58,937 bases of DNA from Desulfobacterium sp. Its GTDB lineage: Bacteria > Desulfobacterota > Desulfobacteria > Desulfobacterales > Desulfobacteraceae. Shown piece after piece: positions 35,944-43,285 of the stretch. The first letter of the stretch is position 1. Each line of letters opens with the position of its first letter. The translations under genes and the position numbers were made by a program. The notes under the pieces are model-generated. The model did not search any database. It was not told where the DNA came from and was given only the letters and a program-made list of their open reading frames with translations. Location of the stretch: assembly GCA_016342325.1 (NCBI GenBank), contig JAEINR010000003.1, forward strand, positions 99,106-158,042, given 5' to 3'.

Positions 35944-36590
35944 AAATACAATCCTTTTATTTTGATGATCTCTTCCACAGGATCGGGTACCAGGCGCTCC
36001 AAGGGAAGATGTTTTTTTACGTATTGCCTGATAAGTGTTGACGATATGTCTATTTCAGGAACTTTGCAGGCATAAACGGGCTTTAATACAGGGTGGGTGA
36101 AACGTTCTTGCCCGTTACCGGGTCTATAATCTTCTGATATCACATCTTTCAGGAAGGATGCAATACTCTTTGACCGTTTTTTCTGGTCAGGCCGGATCAT
36201 TACGATGATGGAGATGAGCTGGAATATTTCCCGACCCTGTTTCCAGGTGTCCATCTCTAAAAATGCATCTGACCCGACGATGAGTCGAAGATCGGTCCCA
36301 GGAGGGAGGTTCTTCCTGAAGTGGTCGATGGTATCCACGGTAAAGGAGGGGCCTTTGCGGTTGAGCTCCACATCAGAGGCAATCAGCCCTTGGATGCCGG
36401 CAATGGATCGTTTTACCATCTCGAATCTGTCCCTTGCAGGGGCGAGATCTGTAAACGACTTGTGGGGAGGAATGGCCGAGGGAATAAGATGGACCCTTGT
36501 AAGACTGAAAGTCTCTTTGACGTGGGCGATGACGTCCAGGTGTCCCCTATGAAGGGGATTGAAGGTGCCGCCGAATATGCCCTCGATCAT
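35940..36590 (-). CDS. nadD: Nicotinate-nucleotide adenylyltransferase
   Basis: 216 residues, nucleotidyltransferase Rossmann fold. GIFGGTFNPLHRGHLDVI has the HxGH ATP-binding motif, IPSAIPPHKS the nicotinate-nucleotide loop, and EIDISSTLIRQYVK the ISxTxxR signature. It makes nicotinate adenine dinucleotide for NAD. It starts 9 bases after proA. Confidence 0.94.
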   Translation of the reverse strand: MIEGIFGGTFNPLHRGHLDVIAHVKETFSLTRVHLIPSAIPPHKSFTDLAPARDRFEMVKRSIAGIQGLIASDVELNRKGPSFTVDTIDHFRKNLPPGTDLRLIVGSDAFLEMDTWKQGREIFQLISIIVMIRPDQKKRSKSIASFLKDVISEDYRPGNGQERFTHPVLKPVYACKVPEIDISSTLIRQYVKKHLPLERLVPDPVEEIIKIKGLYL

Positions 36591-36599
36591 GATTCCCTA

Positions 36600-37856
36600 C
36601 TAGAGCCGGGTCTGGCCCTTGCCGAGAACGACAAATTTAGTTGCGGTCAGCTCTTCCAGCCCCATGGGGCCGAAGGCGTGGAGTTTGGATGTGCTGATGC
36701 CGATCTCTGCACCCAGCCCCAGTTCGCCGCCGTCGTTAAACCGTGTGGAGACGTTGACACCCACCATGGAGGATGAAACCGAATTGACAAAGGTGTCTGC
36801 ATTTATCTTGTCACTGGTCAGGATCACATCGGTGTGGTCGGAGCCAAAGGCGGCAATGTGGTCCATTGCCTGGTCCATGGTGTCCACCACCCGGATCGCC
36901 ACGATCAGGTCGAGGTATTCTGCTTCCCAGTCGTTGTCGTCTGCAAGGATGGCATTGGGAACCATTTCAAGGGTTTGGGGACATCCCCTCATCTCAACGC
37001 CGGCTTGGGTGAACGCCTCTGCCATCCTGGGCAGAAAGGCGGGGGCCATTGTTTTGTGGACAAGCAGGGTCTCCATGGCATTGCACACTCCGGGACGCTG
37101 GGTCTTTGAGTTGATGCAGATGGATACGGCCTTGTCAATGTCGCACGCATGGTCGACATATACGTGGCAGACACCCTTGTAGTGCTTTAATACCGGGATG
37201 GTTGAGTGTTTGACCACGAAGCGGATAAGCGCCTCACCGCCCCTGGGAATCACAAGATCGATGAACGCCTCCTGCTGGAGCAGCAGGGTGATGGCCTCGC
37301 GGTCCTTGACCGGTAGCACCTGGACGCTTTCCCGTGAAAGTTCTGCATTTTCCAGGGCGTCGCCGATGATCCTGGCAAGGATGGTGTTGGAGAAAAAGGC
37401 TTCGGAGCCCCCCCTCAGTATGGCGCTGTTGCCGGCTTTGAGACAGAGGGCGGCGGCATCCACCGTCACGTTGGGTCGTGACTCGTAGATCATGGCAATG
37501 ACACCCAACGGAATTCTTTTTTTGGATATCTCAAGGCCATTGGGCCGTGTCCAGGTTTTGGTAATGGTCCCCACGGGATCTTCAAGGGCCGTCACCTCGT
37601 TCAGTCCCTGTATCATGGCGGCGATGGTGGCATCGGAGATGGTGAGACGATCGAGCATGGCAGCTGAGAGGCCCTTCTCCCGTGCAGCTTCAAGATCTTT
37701 CCGGTTCTCGGCCTGGATTTCAGGTGTAAGGTCAGTCAAGCGCCTGGCCAGATCCTGGAGTACCTGATTCTTCTTGGCGGTAGACGCTACAGCAAGGGTT
37801 CTTGAGGCAAGTCGCGCATTTCTGGCGATCTCTTGAATTGTCGATTCCATTGTCAT
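36600..37856 (-). CDS. proA: Gamma-glutamyl phosphate reductase
   Basis: 418 residues, aldehyde-dehydrogenase fold. The catalytic cysteine lies in KTQRPGVCNAMETLLVH. LEDPVGTITKTWTRPNGLEISKKRIPLGVIAMIYESRPNVTVDAAALCLKAGNS is the nucleotide-binding region and FNDGGELGLGAEIGISTSKLHAFGPMGL the end motif. It reduces glutamyl phosphate to the semialdehyde for proline synthesis. It begins three bases after proB, so the two enzymes are made together. Confidence 0.95.
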   Translation of the reverse strand: MTMESTIQEIARNARLASRTLAVASTAKKNQVLQDLARRLTDLTPEIQAENRKDLEAAREKGLSAAMLDRLTISDATIAAMIQGLNEVTALEDPVGTITKTWTRPNGLEISKKRIPLGVIAMIYESRPNVTVDAAALCLKAGNSAILRGGSEAFFSNTILARIIGDALENAELSRESVQVLPVKDREAITLLLQQEAFIDLVIPRGGEALIRFVVKHSTIPVLKHYKGVCHVYVDHACDIDKAVSICINSKTQRPGVCNAMETLLVHKTMAPAFLPRMAEAFTQAGVEMRGCPQTLEMVPNAILADDNDWEAEYLDLIVAIRVVDTMDQAMDHIAAFGSDHTDVILTSDKINADTFVNSVSSSMVGVNVSTRFNDGGELGLGAEIGISTSKLHAFGPMGLEELTATKFVVLGKGQTRL

Positions 37857-37859
37857 GGT

Positions 37860-38999
37860 TTACCCCTGTTCAAAGGTGATGGCAAGATTGTCCCGGTGAA
37901 TCACGGCGTCATAGGGTTTTGACCCCAGGATATTGCTGATGGCGGAGGATTTCATCCCCATGATGCTCTTGATATCCGCGGAGGAATAGTTGGCAAGTCC
38001 CCGGCCCAGGATTTTATCCTCCTGGTCCTTGATCTCCACGGGTGCGCCCATGCCAAAGGCCCCCTGGACACTGGTGATGCCAATGGGAAGAATGCTCTTT
38101 CCCCGGGAGATGATGGCCTCTTCAGCTCCCCTGTCCAGGCAGATGGCGCCCTGGGGTTTCAGGGTGTAGGCGATCCAGCATTTTCTGGAGTTGAGCCTGC
38201 GCTTGCCAGGGATGAAAAAGGTGCCGAGCTCCTTTCCTGAAACCAGTTCGGACAGGATATTCTGGTTCTTTCCGCCGGCAATGATCATGGGAATTCCGGA
38301 CCTGGAAAGTTTCTTTGCTGCCTTGAGCTTGCTCAGCATGCCGCCGGTGCCAAGGTTGCCGGGAATACCACAGGCAGCCTGTTCCATCTCTTTTGTGATG
38401 GTGGTCACTTCCTGGATGAGGGCAGCGTCTTTGTGAACCCTGGGATCCTTATCAAACAACCCATCGATATCGGTGAGATTGATGAGGATGTCCGCATCCA
38501 TGAGCAGGGTGATCATGGCAGACAGGTTGTCGTTGTCCCCAAGCTTAATCTCTTCAATGACGACGGTGTCGTTCTCGTTGATGATGGGGACAATGCCCCA
38601 GGCAAGCAGGGTGTTGATGGTGTTTCTGGCGTTAAGATAACGGCGGCGGTTGCTCAGGTCGTCCCGGGTGAGGAGAAGCTGGGCCACTTTTCTGTTATAG
38701 TGGGAAAACGCCTGCTCGTAGGAGAGGATGAGGCCTGCCTGGCCCACGGCCGCAGCCGCCTGCCTTGCCGGGATCCCCTCCGGCCGTTTTTTGAATCCGA
38801 TTTTGTTGACACCGGCAGCGATGGCCCCGGATGAAACCAGGATCACTTCGCATCCGGTGTCCCATAGGCGACTGATCTGGTGGCTCATGGTCTCGATGAT
38901 CTCATGGTTGAGACCGTGGTTTCGGGTAAGCACACCGCTGCCGATCTTAACAACGACTCGTTTGGCCTTTTCAAGGTGAGTCTTTCTATTGCTGCTCAT
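37860..38999 (-). CDS. proB: Glutamate 5-kinase
   Basis: Start at ATG 38999, preceded by GGAAGAG; eight residues further upstream another ATG exists with no clear ribosome site. 379 residues: amino-acid kinase domain (RVVVKIGSGVLTRNHGLN, VSSGAIAAGVNKIG, INENDTVVIEEIKLGDNDNLSAMI, LTDIDGLFDKDP, GTGGMLSKLKAAKKLSRSGIPMIIAGG) plus a C-terminal PUA domain from about 285. First step of proline synthesis, probably feedback-inhibited by proline. Its start overlaps the obgE end by 14 bases. Confidence 0.94.
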   Translation of the reverse strand: MSSNRKTHLEKAKRVVVKIGSGVLTRNHGLNHEIIETMSHQISRLWDTGCEVILVSSGAIAAGVNKIGFKKRPEGIPARQAAAAVGQAGLILSYEQAFSHYNRKVAQLLLTRDDLSNRRRYLNARNTINTLLAWGIVPIINENDTVVIEEIKLGDNDNLSAMITLLMDADILINLTDIDGLFDKDPRVHKDAALIQEVTTITKEMEQAACGIPGNLGTGGMLSKLKAAKKLSRSGIPMIIAGGKNQNILSELVSGKELGTFFIPGKRRLNSRKCWIAYTLKPQGAICLDRGAEEAIISRGKSILPIGITSVQGAFGMGAPVEIKDQEDKILGRGLANYSSADIKSIMGMKSSAISNILGSKPYDAVIHRDNLAITFEQG

Positions 39000-39993
39000 T
39001 TTCTCTTCCGAGTTTTTGTGCAAGAATTCTAACGAGCTCTTTTGTACCCTCTCCTGTGGCTGCGGAAAGGGTCAGTACCTCGCCCCCTTTATACGCCTGC
39101 TTGAACCGTTCGACCTTTTCTTCAGCGTCCGTGAGATCGATTTTGTTCAGCACCACGACCTGGGACTTTTCTGCCAGGGTCTTGGAGTAGAGCGCCAATT
39201 CCCTGTTGATAAGGTTGAAGGCCTCCAGGGGATCGTCCGGATCGGTCTCGGATATATCTATGAGATGGATCAGAATTCCTGTTCGTTCAACATGTTTTAA
39301 AAATTGGATACCGAGCCCCGTACCCTCGTGGGCACCTTCGATCAGTCCGGGAATATCTGCAACGGCAAACGGCTCGCCAAAATCCGGTACCACCATGCCA
39401 AGGGACGGCGTAAGGGTGGTGAAAGGGTAATTTGCGACCTTTGGCCGTGCTGAGGAGATCCTGGAGATCAAGGTGGATTTTCCAGCGTTGGGTAGACCGA
39501 CAATGCCCACATCTGCCAGGAGCTTGAGCTCAAGCTTGAGGCTCAACTCGACCCCGGGCATTCCCGGTTGGGCAAATCTGGGCGCCTTGTGGGTGGAGGA
39601 GGCAAATCGTTTGTTGCCCCGTCCGCCCATGCCGCCCTGGGCAACGATAAACTCCGTGCCGGGCTCGGTGATGTCCTTGATTACCTCGCCGGTCTCCGCA
39701 TTGGTGACGATGGTTCCAGCAGGTACAGGGAGGATCAGGTCAGCCCCGTTCTTCCCGTGTTTGTTCTGTCCCAATCCCGGCATTCCATTCTTTGCCCGAA
39801 GCAGCTTCTGGCGGCGGAGGTCAAACAGTGTTCTCTTTCCCGGGTCAGCCCGAAAAATGACACTGCCGCCATGGCCTCCGTCTCCGCCATCAGGTCCGCC
39901 CCGCTCGATAAATCTCTCTCTTCGAAAGCTTAAACAACCGGGGCCACCTTTGCCTGAAAATACAGTGACTAATGCTTCATCAATGAATCTCAC
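38986..39993 (-). CDS. obgE: Obg-family ribosome-associated GTPase
   Basis: 335 residues. The glycine-rich Obg fold runs from 1 to about 158 ([29 protein letters not shown]). The GTPase domain has G1 [11 protein letters not shown], the switch region [12 protein letters not shown]3 [17 protein letters not shown] and G4 LNKIDL. There is no long C-terminal extension. It acts in large-subunit assembly. It overlaps rpmA by four bases. Confidence 0.96.
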   Translation of the reverse strand: MRFIDEALVTVFSGKGGPGCLSFRRERFIERGGPDGGDGGHGGSVIFRADPGKRTLFDLRRQKLLRAKNGMPGLGQNKHGKNGADLILPVPAGTIVTNAETGEVIKDITEPGTEFIVAQGGMGGRGNKRFASSTHKAPRFAQPGMPGVELSLKLELKLLADVGIVGLPNAGKSTLISRISSARPKVANYPFTTLTPSLGMVVPDFGEPFAVADIPGLIEGAHEGTGLGIQFLKHVERTGILIHLIDISETDPDDPLEAFNLINRELALYSKTLAEKSQVVVLNKIDLTDAEEKVERFKQAYKGGEVLTLSAATGEGTKELVRILAQKLGRENEQQ

Positions 39994-40244
39994 GCTTCAT
40001 AAACGCTCACTCTCTTCTTGTCGCGGCCTTTGCGCTCATAGGCGACAACACCGTCGATCTTTGCAAAGAGAGTATAATCCTTACCCATGCCGACGTTGGC
40101 ACCGGGATGTACCTTTGTTCCAAGCTGTCTAACCAATATATTTCCGGCTACAACGGACTGGCCACCGAATTTCTTGACACCCCGTCGCTGGGCGTTTGAA
40201 TCGCGACCGTTCCGGGTACTACCAGCTGCTTTTTTATGTGACAT
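39990..40244 (-). CDS. rpmA: Ribosomal protein bL27
   Basis: 84 residues: [61 protein letters not shown] is unmistakable bL27. The N-terminus already starts near the functional KKAAGS, so no cleaved Firmicutes-type leader is present. 18 bases separate it from rplU. Confidence 0.97.
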   Translation of the reverse strand: MSHKKAAGSTRNGRDSNAQRRGVKKFGGQSVVAGNILVRQLGTKVHPGANVGMGKDYTLFAKIDGVVAYERKGRDKKRVSVYEA

Positions 40245-40262
40245 ATCTAATCTCCTTTCTGT

Positions 40263-40574
40263 CTACGCCTGGATGTTGTCGATCTTGACGGCGGTGAAAA
40301 ATTGTCTGTGGCCCCGGAGGTTTCTGTAACCCTTGCGGCGTTTGAACTTAAAAACAAGAACTTTCTTGCCTTTGCCCTGCTCTAGGATGTGACCCTTTAC
40401 CATGGCATTTTCGATGCCGGGCTGACCAAGGGTAACCTTCTCACCGTCGGAAATCATCAGGACATCGTTGAACTCTACCTCTGCGCCTTCTCCACCATCG
40501 AGTTTTTCAACTCTGAGGGTTTCGCCCTCCTGAACCTTATACTGTTTTCCACCGGTTCTGATTACTGCGTACAT
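40263..40574 (-). CDS. rplU: Ribosomal protein bL21
   Basis: 103 residues: YAVIRTGGKQYKVQEGETLRVEKLDGGEGAEVEFNDVLMI, then KVLVFKFKRRKGYRNLRGHRQFFTAVKI, the standard bL21 ends. AAGGAG precedes the ATG. First gene of the eight-gene minus-strand cluster behind the promoter at 40631-40659. Confidence 0.97.
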   Translation of the reverse strand: MYAVIRTGGKQYKVQEGETLRVEKLDGGEGAEVEFNDVLMISDGEKVTLGQPGIENAMVKGHILEQGKGKKVLVFKFKRRKGYRNLRGHRQFFTAVKIDNIQA

Positions 40575-40630
40575 TATCTGTTTCTCCTTATATATCTTTA
40601 GCGTACTCTTACAAAGTTCTAAAATCCGTA

Positions 40631-40659
40631 ATATTAGGCTGTTTTTTCGATTTTGTCAA
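40631..40659 (-). promoter_or_regulatory. Sigma70-type promoter of the rplU cluster
   Basis: On the minus strand TTGACA (40659-40654), 17 bases, then TAATAT (40636-40631). A near-consensus housekeeping promoter about 57 bases ahead of rplU. Its strength suits ribosomal-protein genes. Confidence 0.85.
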
Positions 40660-40689
40660 GATAAAAAAAGTTGAGATAATTAGGGTTAA

Positions 40690-41060
40690 GGGGTGGAGAC
40701 CCCCGGCTTTACAGGCTCGTTTCCCGGCGGAGATCTACTATGGTAATTTAATGGTTGACGATATCAAGGAGGGTGCCGGAGGTGTACTCGCCGACCCCTG
40801 CCAGGCGGTCAAGGGGTTGTCCGGCTCTCTTTTGTATTTATCCGTCTTGTTTTTGACAGGGTTATGGAATGGGTGTAAAGTCCTAGTATGCTTCCTTGAT
40901 TATTCTCATCTTTCTCCTCCCCGACGTGATCTTTTGGCAACAGCTTTCAATAGGCAGGTACACCATGGAAAGGACCCCTTTAAAATTGCCGAGTTAATGC
41001 CTCCATGGGGATGTTCCCCATGGAGGCTGTTCGTGATCTCCCTTAATCCGTAACGGTAAC
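40690..41060. other. Gene-free stretch with a GC-rich hairpin
   Basis: No convincing gene. A 12-bp perfect stem, CCTCCATGGGGA against TCCCCATGGAGG, with the three-base loop TGT lies at 41000-41026. It has no T tail. A ten-codon reading frame (MERTPLKLPS) ends just before it; whether this is a leader peptide is open. Confidence 0.45.
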
Positions 41061-41074
41061 CACAGGAGGGAATC

Positions 41075-41368
41075 ATGGTTATCATCACACATGTCATCTA
41101 TCCGTCGGAAGGTGCCCAGTCAATGGCGAAACGCTTCATCGATGCGCCGGAACTTCCGGACTTCATGACCAAGAAGGGGCCCTATGTCACCTCGAATCTG
41201 GAGGGGATTCTTCTCACGTCCTTGTATGAGCTTGAGAACGAACGGTTGGCGGATGGTTTTAAATTTCTCGGAGACTATATGGCCATCTACTTTGGTGTTC
41301 CAGGCTTCAGCTTTGAGATCATACCCTATTTTGAGATCAAGGAAGGGCTCTCCATGATCGGGATGTGA
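41075..41368 (+). CDS. Small conserved-looking protein of unknown function
   Basis: 97 residues with a good AGGAGGGA ribosome site and its own terminator, so it is very likely expressed. MVIITHVIYPSEGAQSMAKRFIDAPELPDFMTKKGPYVTS, then SLYELENERLADGFKFLGDYMAIYFGVPGFSFEIIPYFEIKEGLSMIGM suggests an alternating beta-alpha-beta layout like small dimeric ferredoxin-fold (ABM-type) domains. No cysteine, no signal peptide. No family is named with confidence. Confidence 0.7.
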   Translation: MVIITHVIYPSEGAQSMAKRFIDAPELPDFMTKKGPYVTSNLEGILLTSLYELENERLADGFKFLGDYMAIYFGVPGFSFEIIPYFEIKEGLSMIGM

Positions 41369-41385
41369 TACCCGGTGCAGGAATA

Positions 41386-41420
41386 AAAAAACGGGGAGGC
41401 CAAGGCGGCATCCCCGTTCA
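41386..41420 (+). terminator. Terminator-like hairpin after the small protein gene
   Basis: AACGGGGA and TCCCCGTT flank GGCCAAGGCGGCA, preceded by a run of A. The same core recurs at 43214-43248, so this looks like a re-used terminator module that can work on both strands. Confidence 0.65.
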
Positions 41421-41503
41421 CTCCTGTTCGTCATTGACAGGGAACGGGCCAGGGATCCGGAGTTTGCAGGGCGCTAGGATCCTGAAAACGCAGTGAATCT
41501 TGA

Positions 41504-41525
41504 TATTCCCTGTTTGTAGGGAATA
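41504..41525 (+). promoter_or_regulatory. HipB operator 1
   Basis: Perfect inverted repeat TATTCCC-N8-GGGAATA. The N8 spacing and half-site closely resemble the TATCC-N8-GGATA operators known for E. coli HipB. Confidence 0.7.
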
Positions 41526-41574
41526 TATAGAATTGTGGAGGTCCTGTTTTGTGACTTTTGGTGTTTGTGTCGAT

Positions 41575-41596
41575 TATTCCCTTTAAATCGGGAAAA
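41575..41596 (+). promoter_or_regulatory. HipB operator 2
   Basis: TATTCCC-N8-GGGAAAA; centre 71 bases from operator 1. It ends five bases before the -35 element of the hip promoter. Confidence 0.65.
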
Positions 41597-41600
41597 TTAA

Positions 41601-41629
41601 TTGCTTTTGCTTTTGAGGGAAAGTAAAAT
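41601..41629 (+). promoter_or_regulatory. Promoter of the hipBST operon
   Basis: TTGCTT (41601-41606), 17 bases, TAAAAT (41624-41629), placed between operators 2 and 3 and 43 bases before the hipB ATG. Confidence 0.6.
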
Positions 41630-41646
41630 GCGGGGTAAACAATGAA

Positions 41647-41668
41647 TTTTACCTTTAAATAGGAAATT
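41647..41668 (+). promoter_or_regulatory. HipB operator 3 (weaker)
   Basis: TTTTACC-N8-GGAAATT keeps the CC-N8-GG core of operators 1 and 2, 72 bases from operator 2, and covers the hipB ribosome-binding region. Confidence 0.45.
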
Positions 41669-41671
41669 ATT

Positions 41672-41911
41672 ATGCACAAGTTGCTGGCAGAATTGATACG
41701 ATTCCATCGGAAAAAAAGCGGATTGACCCAGGTTGAACTTTCAGAAATGGCGGATGTCGGTAAAAATATGGTCCACGGGATCGAAACTGGAATATTGAGT
41801 GTGGGATTTGACAACCTTCTTAAGATATTACACGTTCTTAATATCGAAATTGAGTTTACAAGCCCTTTGATGGAAAGCTTTTTCAGGGAGAGAGAAGATG
41901 CGAAAGGCTGA
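41672..41911 (+). CDS. hipB: HipB-like HTH antitoxin/repressor
   Basis: 79 residues, Xre/Cro type: LIRFHRKKSGLTQVELSEMADVGKNMVHGIETGILSVGFDNLLKILHVLNIEIEF spans the five-helix DNA-binding fold (about 5-60), followed by a short tail. It is first in a three-gene operon and overlaps hipS by 14 bases. It should bind the TTCCC-N8-GGGAA sites upstream and repress its own promoter. In tripartite HipBST systems HipB serves mainly as DNA binder while HipS neutralises the kinase. Confidence 0.88.
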   Translation: MHKLLAELIRFHRKKSGLTQVELSEMADVGKNMVHGIETGILSVGFDNLLKILHVLNIEIEFTSPLMESFFREREDAKG

Positions 41912-42209
41912 GGTGTTCTTCCAGCAGGATCTGGCCGGGTATTTGATTGAACAGGACTATGAAAGACATTATTCTTTCACTTATGCCTTTGGATATGAAG
42001 GGCCTCCCATTTCATTAACCATGCCTGTCGGCAAGGTTGAATATGAGTTCGACACTTTTCCGCCCTTTTTTGACGGTTTGCTGCCCGAGGGGTATCTGTT
42101 GGGTGCATTAATCAAACAACACAAACTGGATCGCAATGACAGGTTCGGGCAGCTTGTGCAGATAGGTGGCGACACCGTTGGTGCCGTTACGATCAAAGAG
42201 GTCCCATGA
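41898..42209 (+). CDS. hipS: HipS-like protein (separate HipA N-terminal subdomain)
   Basis: 103 residues that match only the N-terminal subdomain of HipA: VFFQQDLAGYLIEQDYERHYSFTYAFGYEGPPISLTMP, then FDTFPPFFDGLLPEGYLLGALIKQHKLDRNDRFGQLVQIGGDTVGAVTI. In E. coli O127 HipBST this piece is an independent antitoxin that blocks the kinase. It overlaps hipB (14 bases) and hipT (four bases, ATGA). The clean ATGA junction and full-length halves argue against a frameshifted hipA. Confidence 0.85.
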   Translation: MRKAEVFFQQDLAGYLIEQDYERHYSFTYAFGYEGPPISLTMPVGKVEYEFDTFPPFFDGLLPEGYLLGALIKQHKLDRNDRFGQLVQIGGDTVGAVTIKEVP

Positions 42210-43132
42210 ACCGTTGTCCTATAACCTACCGGCCTTGCCAGGGGAGTTATTCAGAAAAAGGGTTGAAGCTTCTTTCACGAAATTTAGCGGATCTCAAACC
42301 GCTTCCCTTTTCTTCCATTGAACTGAGGCAGGAGGCTGCTGCCATGGCAGGGAAGATTTCCATTCAGGGAGTTCAACCCAAGCTATCTGCCCGGCTTATG
42401 GTGAAAGAACAGCGGTTTGAGCTGGTTGATACCCTGGGTCATTATATCCTAAAACCACAGATAGCCGATTATCGGGAAGTCCCTGAGAATGAAGATCTGA
42501 CCATGCGCATGGCTGCCACGGCAGGTATTAATGTTCCCCTGCACGGCATGGTTTATGGAAAGGACAGGGAGTTTACCTATTTTATCCGCCGTTTTGACAG
42601 AACCCCCAGGAACGGTAAGATCCATGTTGAAGATTTTGCCCAGCTTGCTCAAGAAAGCCGTGACACAAAATATCGTTCCAGTATGGAGAAGGTTGTTGGA
42701 ATTCTTGATGCTTTCTGTACGTTCCCGATGGTTGAAAAATTGAAACTGTTTAAAATTGTTCTGTTTTGTTTTCTGGTGGGTAATGAAGATATGCACCTTA
42801 AAAATTTTTCCGTCATCAGAAAGGGTGATTTGATTGCATTGTCGCCGGCCTACGATCTTTTGAATACAACAATCATTCTTGCCAGGCCTGAAGAGGAGTT
42901 GGCCTTACCGTTGAATGGGAAAAAAAACAGACTGAACCGCCAGGATTTTATCGATTATTTTGGCTGCAACAGGCTGAAGCTGACCGATAAGGCCATTGCT
43001 AAAGTTTTGAGCCGGTTGGAAGAGCAAAAAATAAGCTGGGACGAACTTATAAGCAATAGTTTTCTCTCAACAGAGATGCGGAAAAGGTATCTTGCTTTGC
43101 TGGAGAGCCGGTTCAAGAGGCTTTTTTCTTAA
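42206..43132 (+). CDS. hipT: HipT-like serine/threonine kinase toxin
   Basis: 308 residues equal to the kinase part of HipA. The glycine-rich loop is ISIQGVQPKLSA with Ser52; the ATP lysine is K83 (YILKPQ); the catalytic loop is GNEDMHLKNFSV with D195; the metal-binding Asp is D217 in SPAYDLLNT. All catalytic residues are present, so the kinase is probably active. Where E. coli HipT has two autophosphorylated serines in the loop (SxS), the second position here is Gln54, as I recall the family variants. Known HipT phosphorylates tryptophanyl-tRNA synthetase; the target here is unknown. Confidence 0.87.
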   Translation: MNRCPITYRPCQGSYSEKGLKLLSRNLADLKPLPFSSIELRQEAAAMAGKISIQGVQPKLSARLMVKEQRFELVDTLGHYILKPQIADYREVPENEDLTMRMAATAGINVPLHGMVYGKDREFTYFIRRFDRTPRNGKIHVEDFAQLAQESRDTKYRSSMEKVVGILDAFCTFPMVEKLKLFKIVLFCFLVGNEDMHLKNFSVIRKGDLIALSPAYDLLNTTIILARPEEELALPLNGKKNRLNRQDFIDYFGCNRLKLTDKAIAKVLSRLEEQKISWDELISNSFLSTEMRKRYLALLESRFKRLFS

Positions 43133-43213
43133 TACCCCCATGGTAGAATGATCTGCCGCAACAAAAACTGAAACGCCTATGATTACATAGCCTTGGAGAG
43201 AGTTTTATATAAA

Positions 43214-43248
43214 AAACGGGAATGCCAAGGCGGCATCCCCGTTCATAG
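43214..43248. terminator. Shared terminator between hipT and the chemoreceptor gene
   Basis: AACGGGAATGCC and GGCATCCCCGTT (one bulge) around AAGGC, with an A run on the left that becomes a T run for the minus-strand gene. Same module as at 41386-41420. Confidence 0.7.
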
Positions 43249-43285
43249 TATCACGTTGATTTTAGATCCTAGGGCGGATCAGGTC

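Noticed and set aside
40751-41053. Open frame of 100 codons between rplU and the 97-residue gene
   Set aside because: No ribosome site, no recognisable protein pattern, and it runs through a strong hairpin.
41898-43132. Frameshifted hipA gene
   Set aside because: Both parts have full family length for HipS and HipT, an ATGA junction and intact motifs, which fits HipBST.
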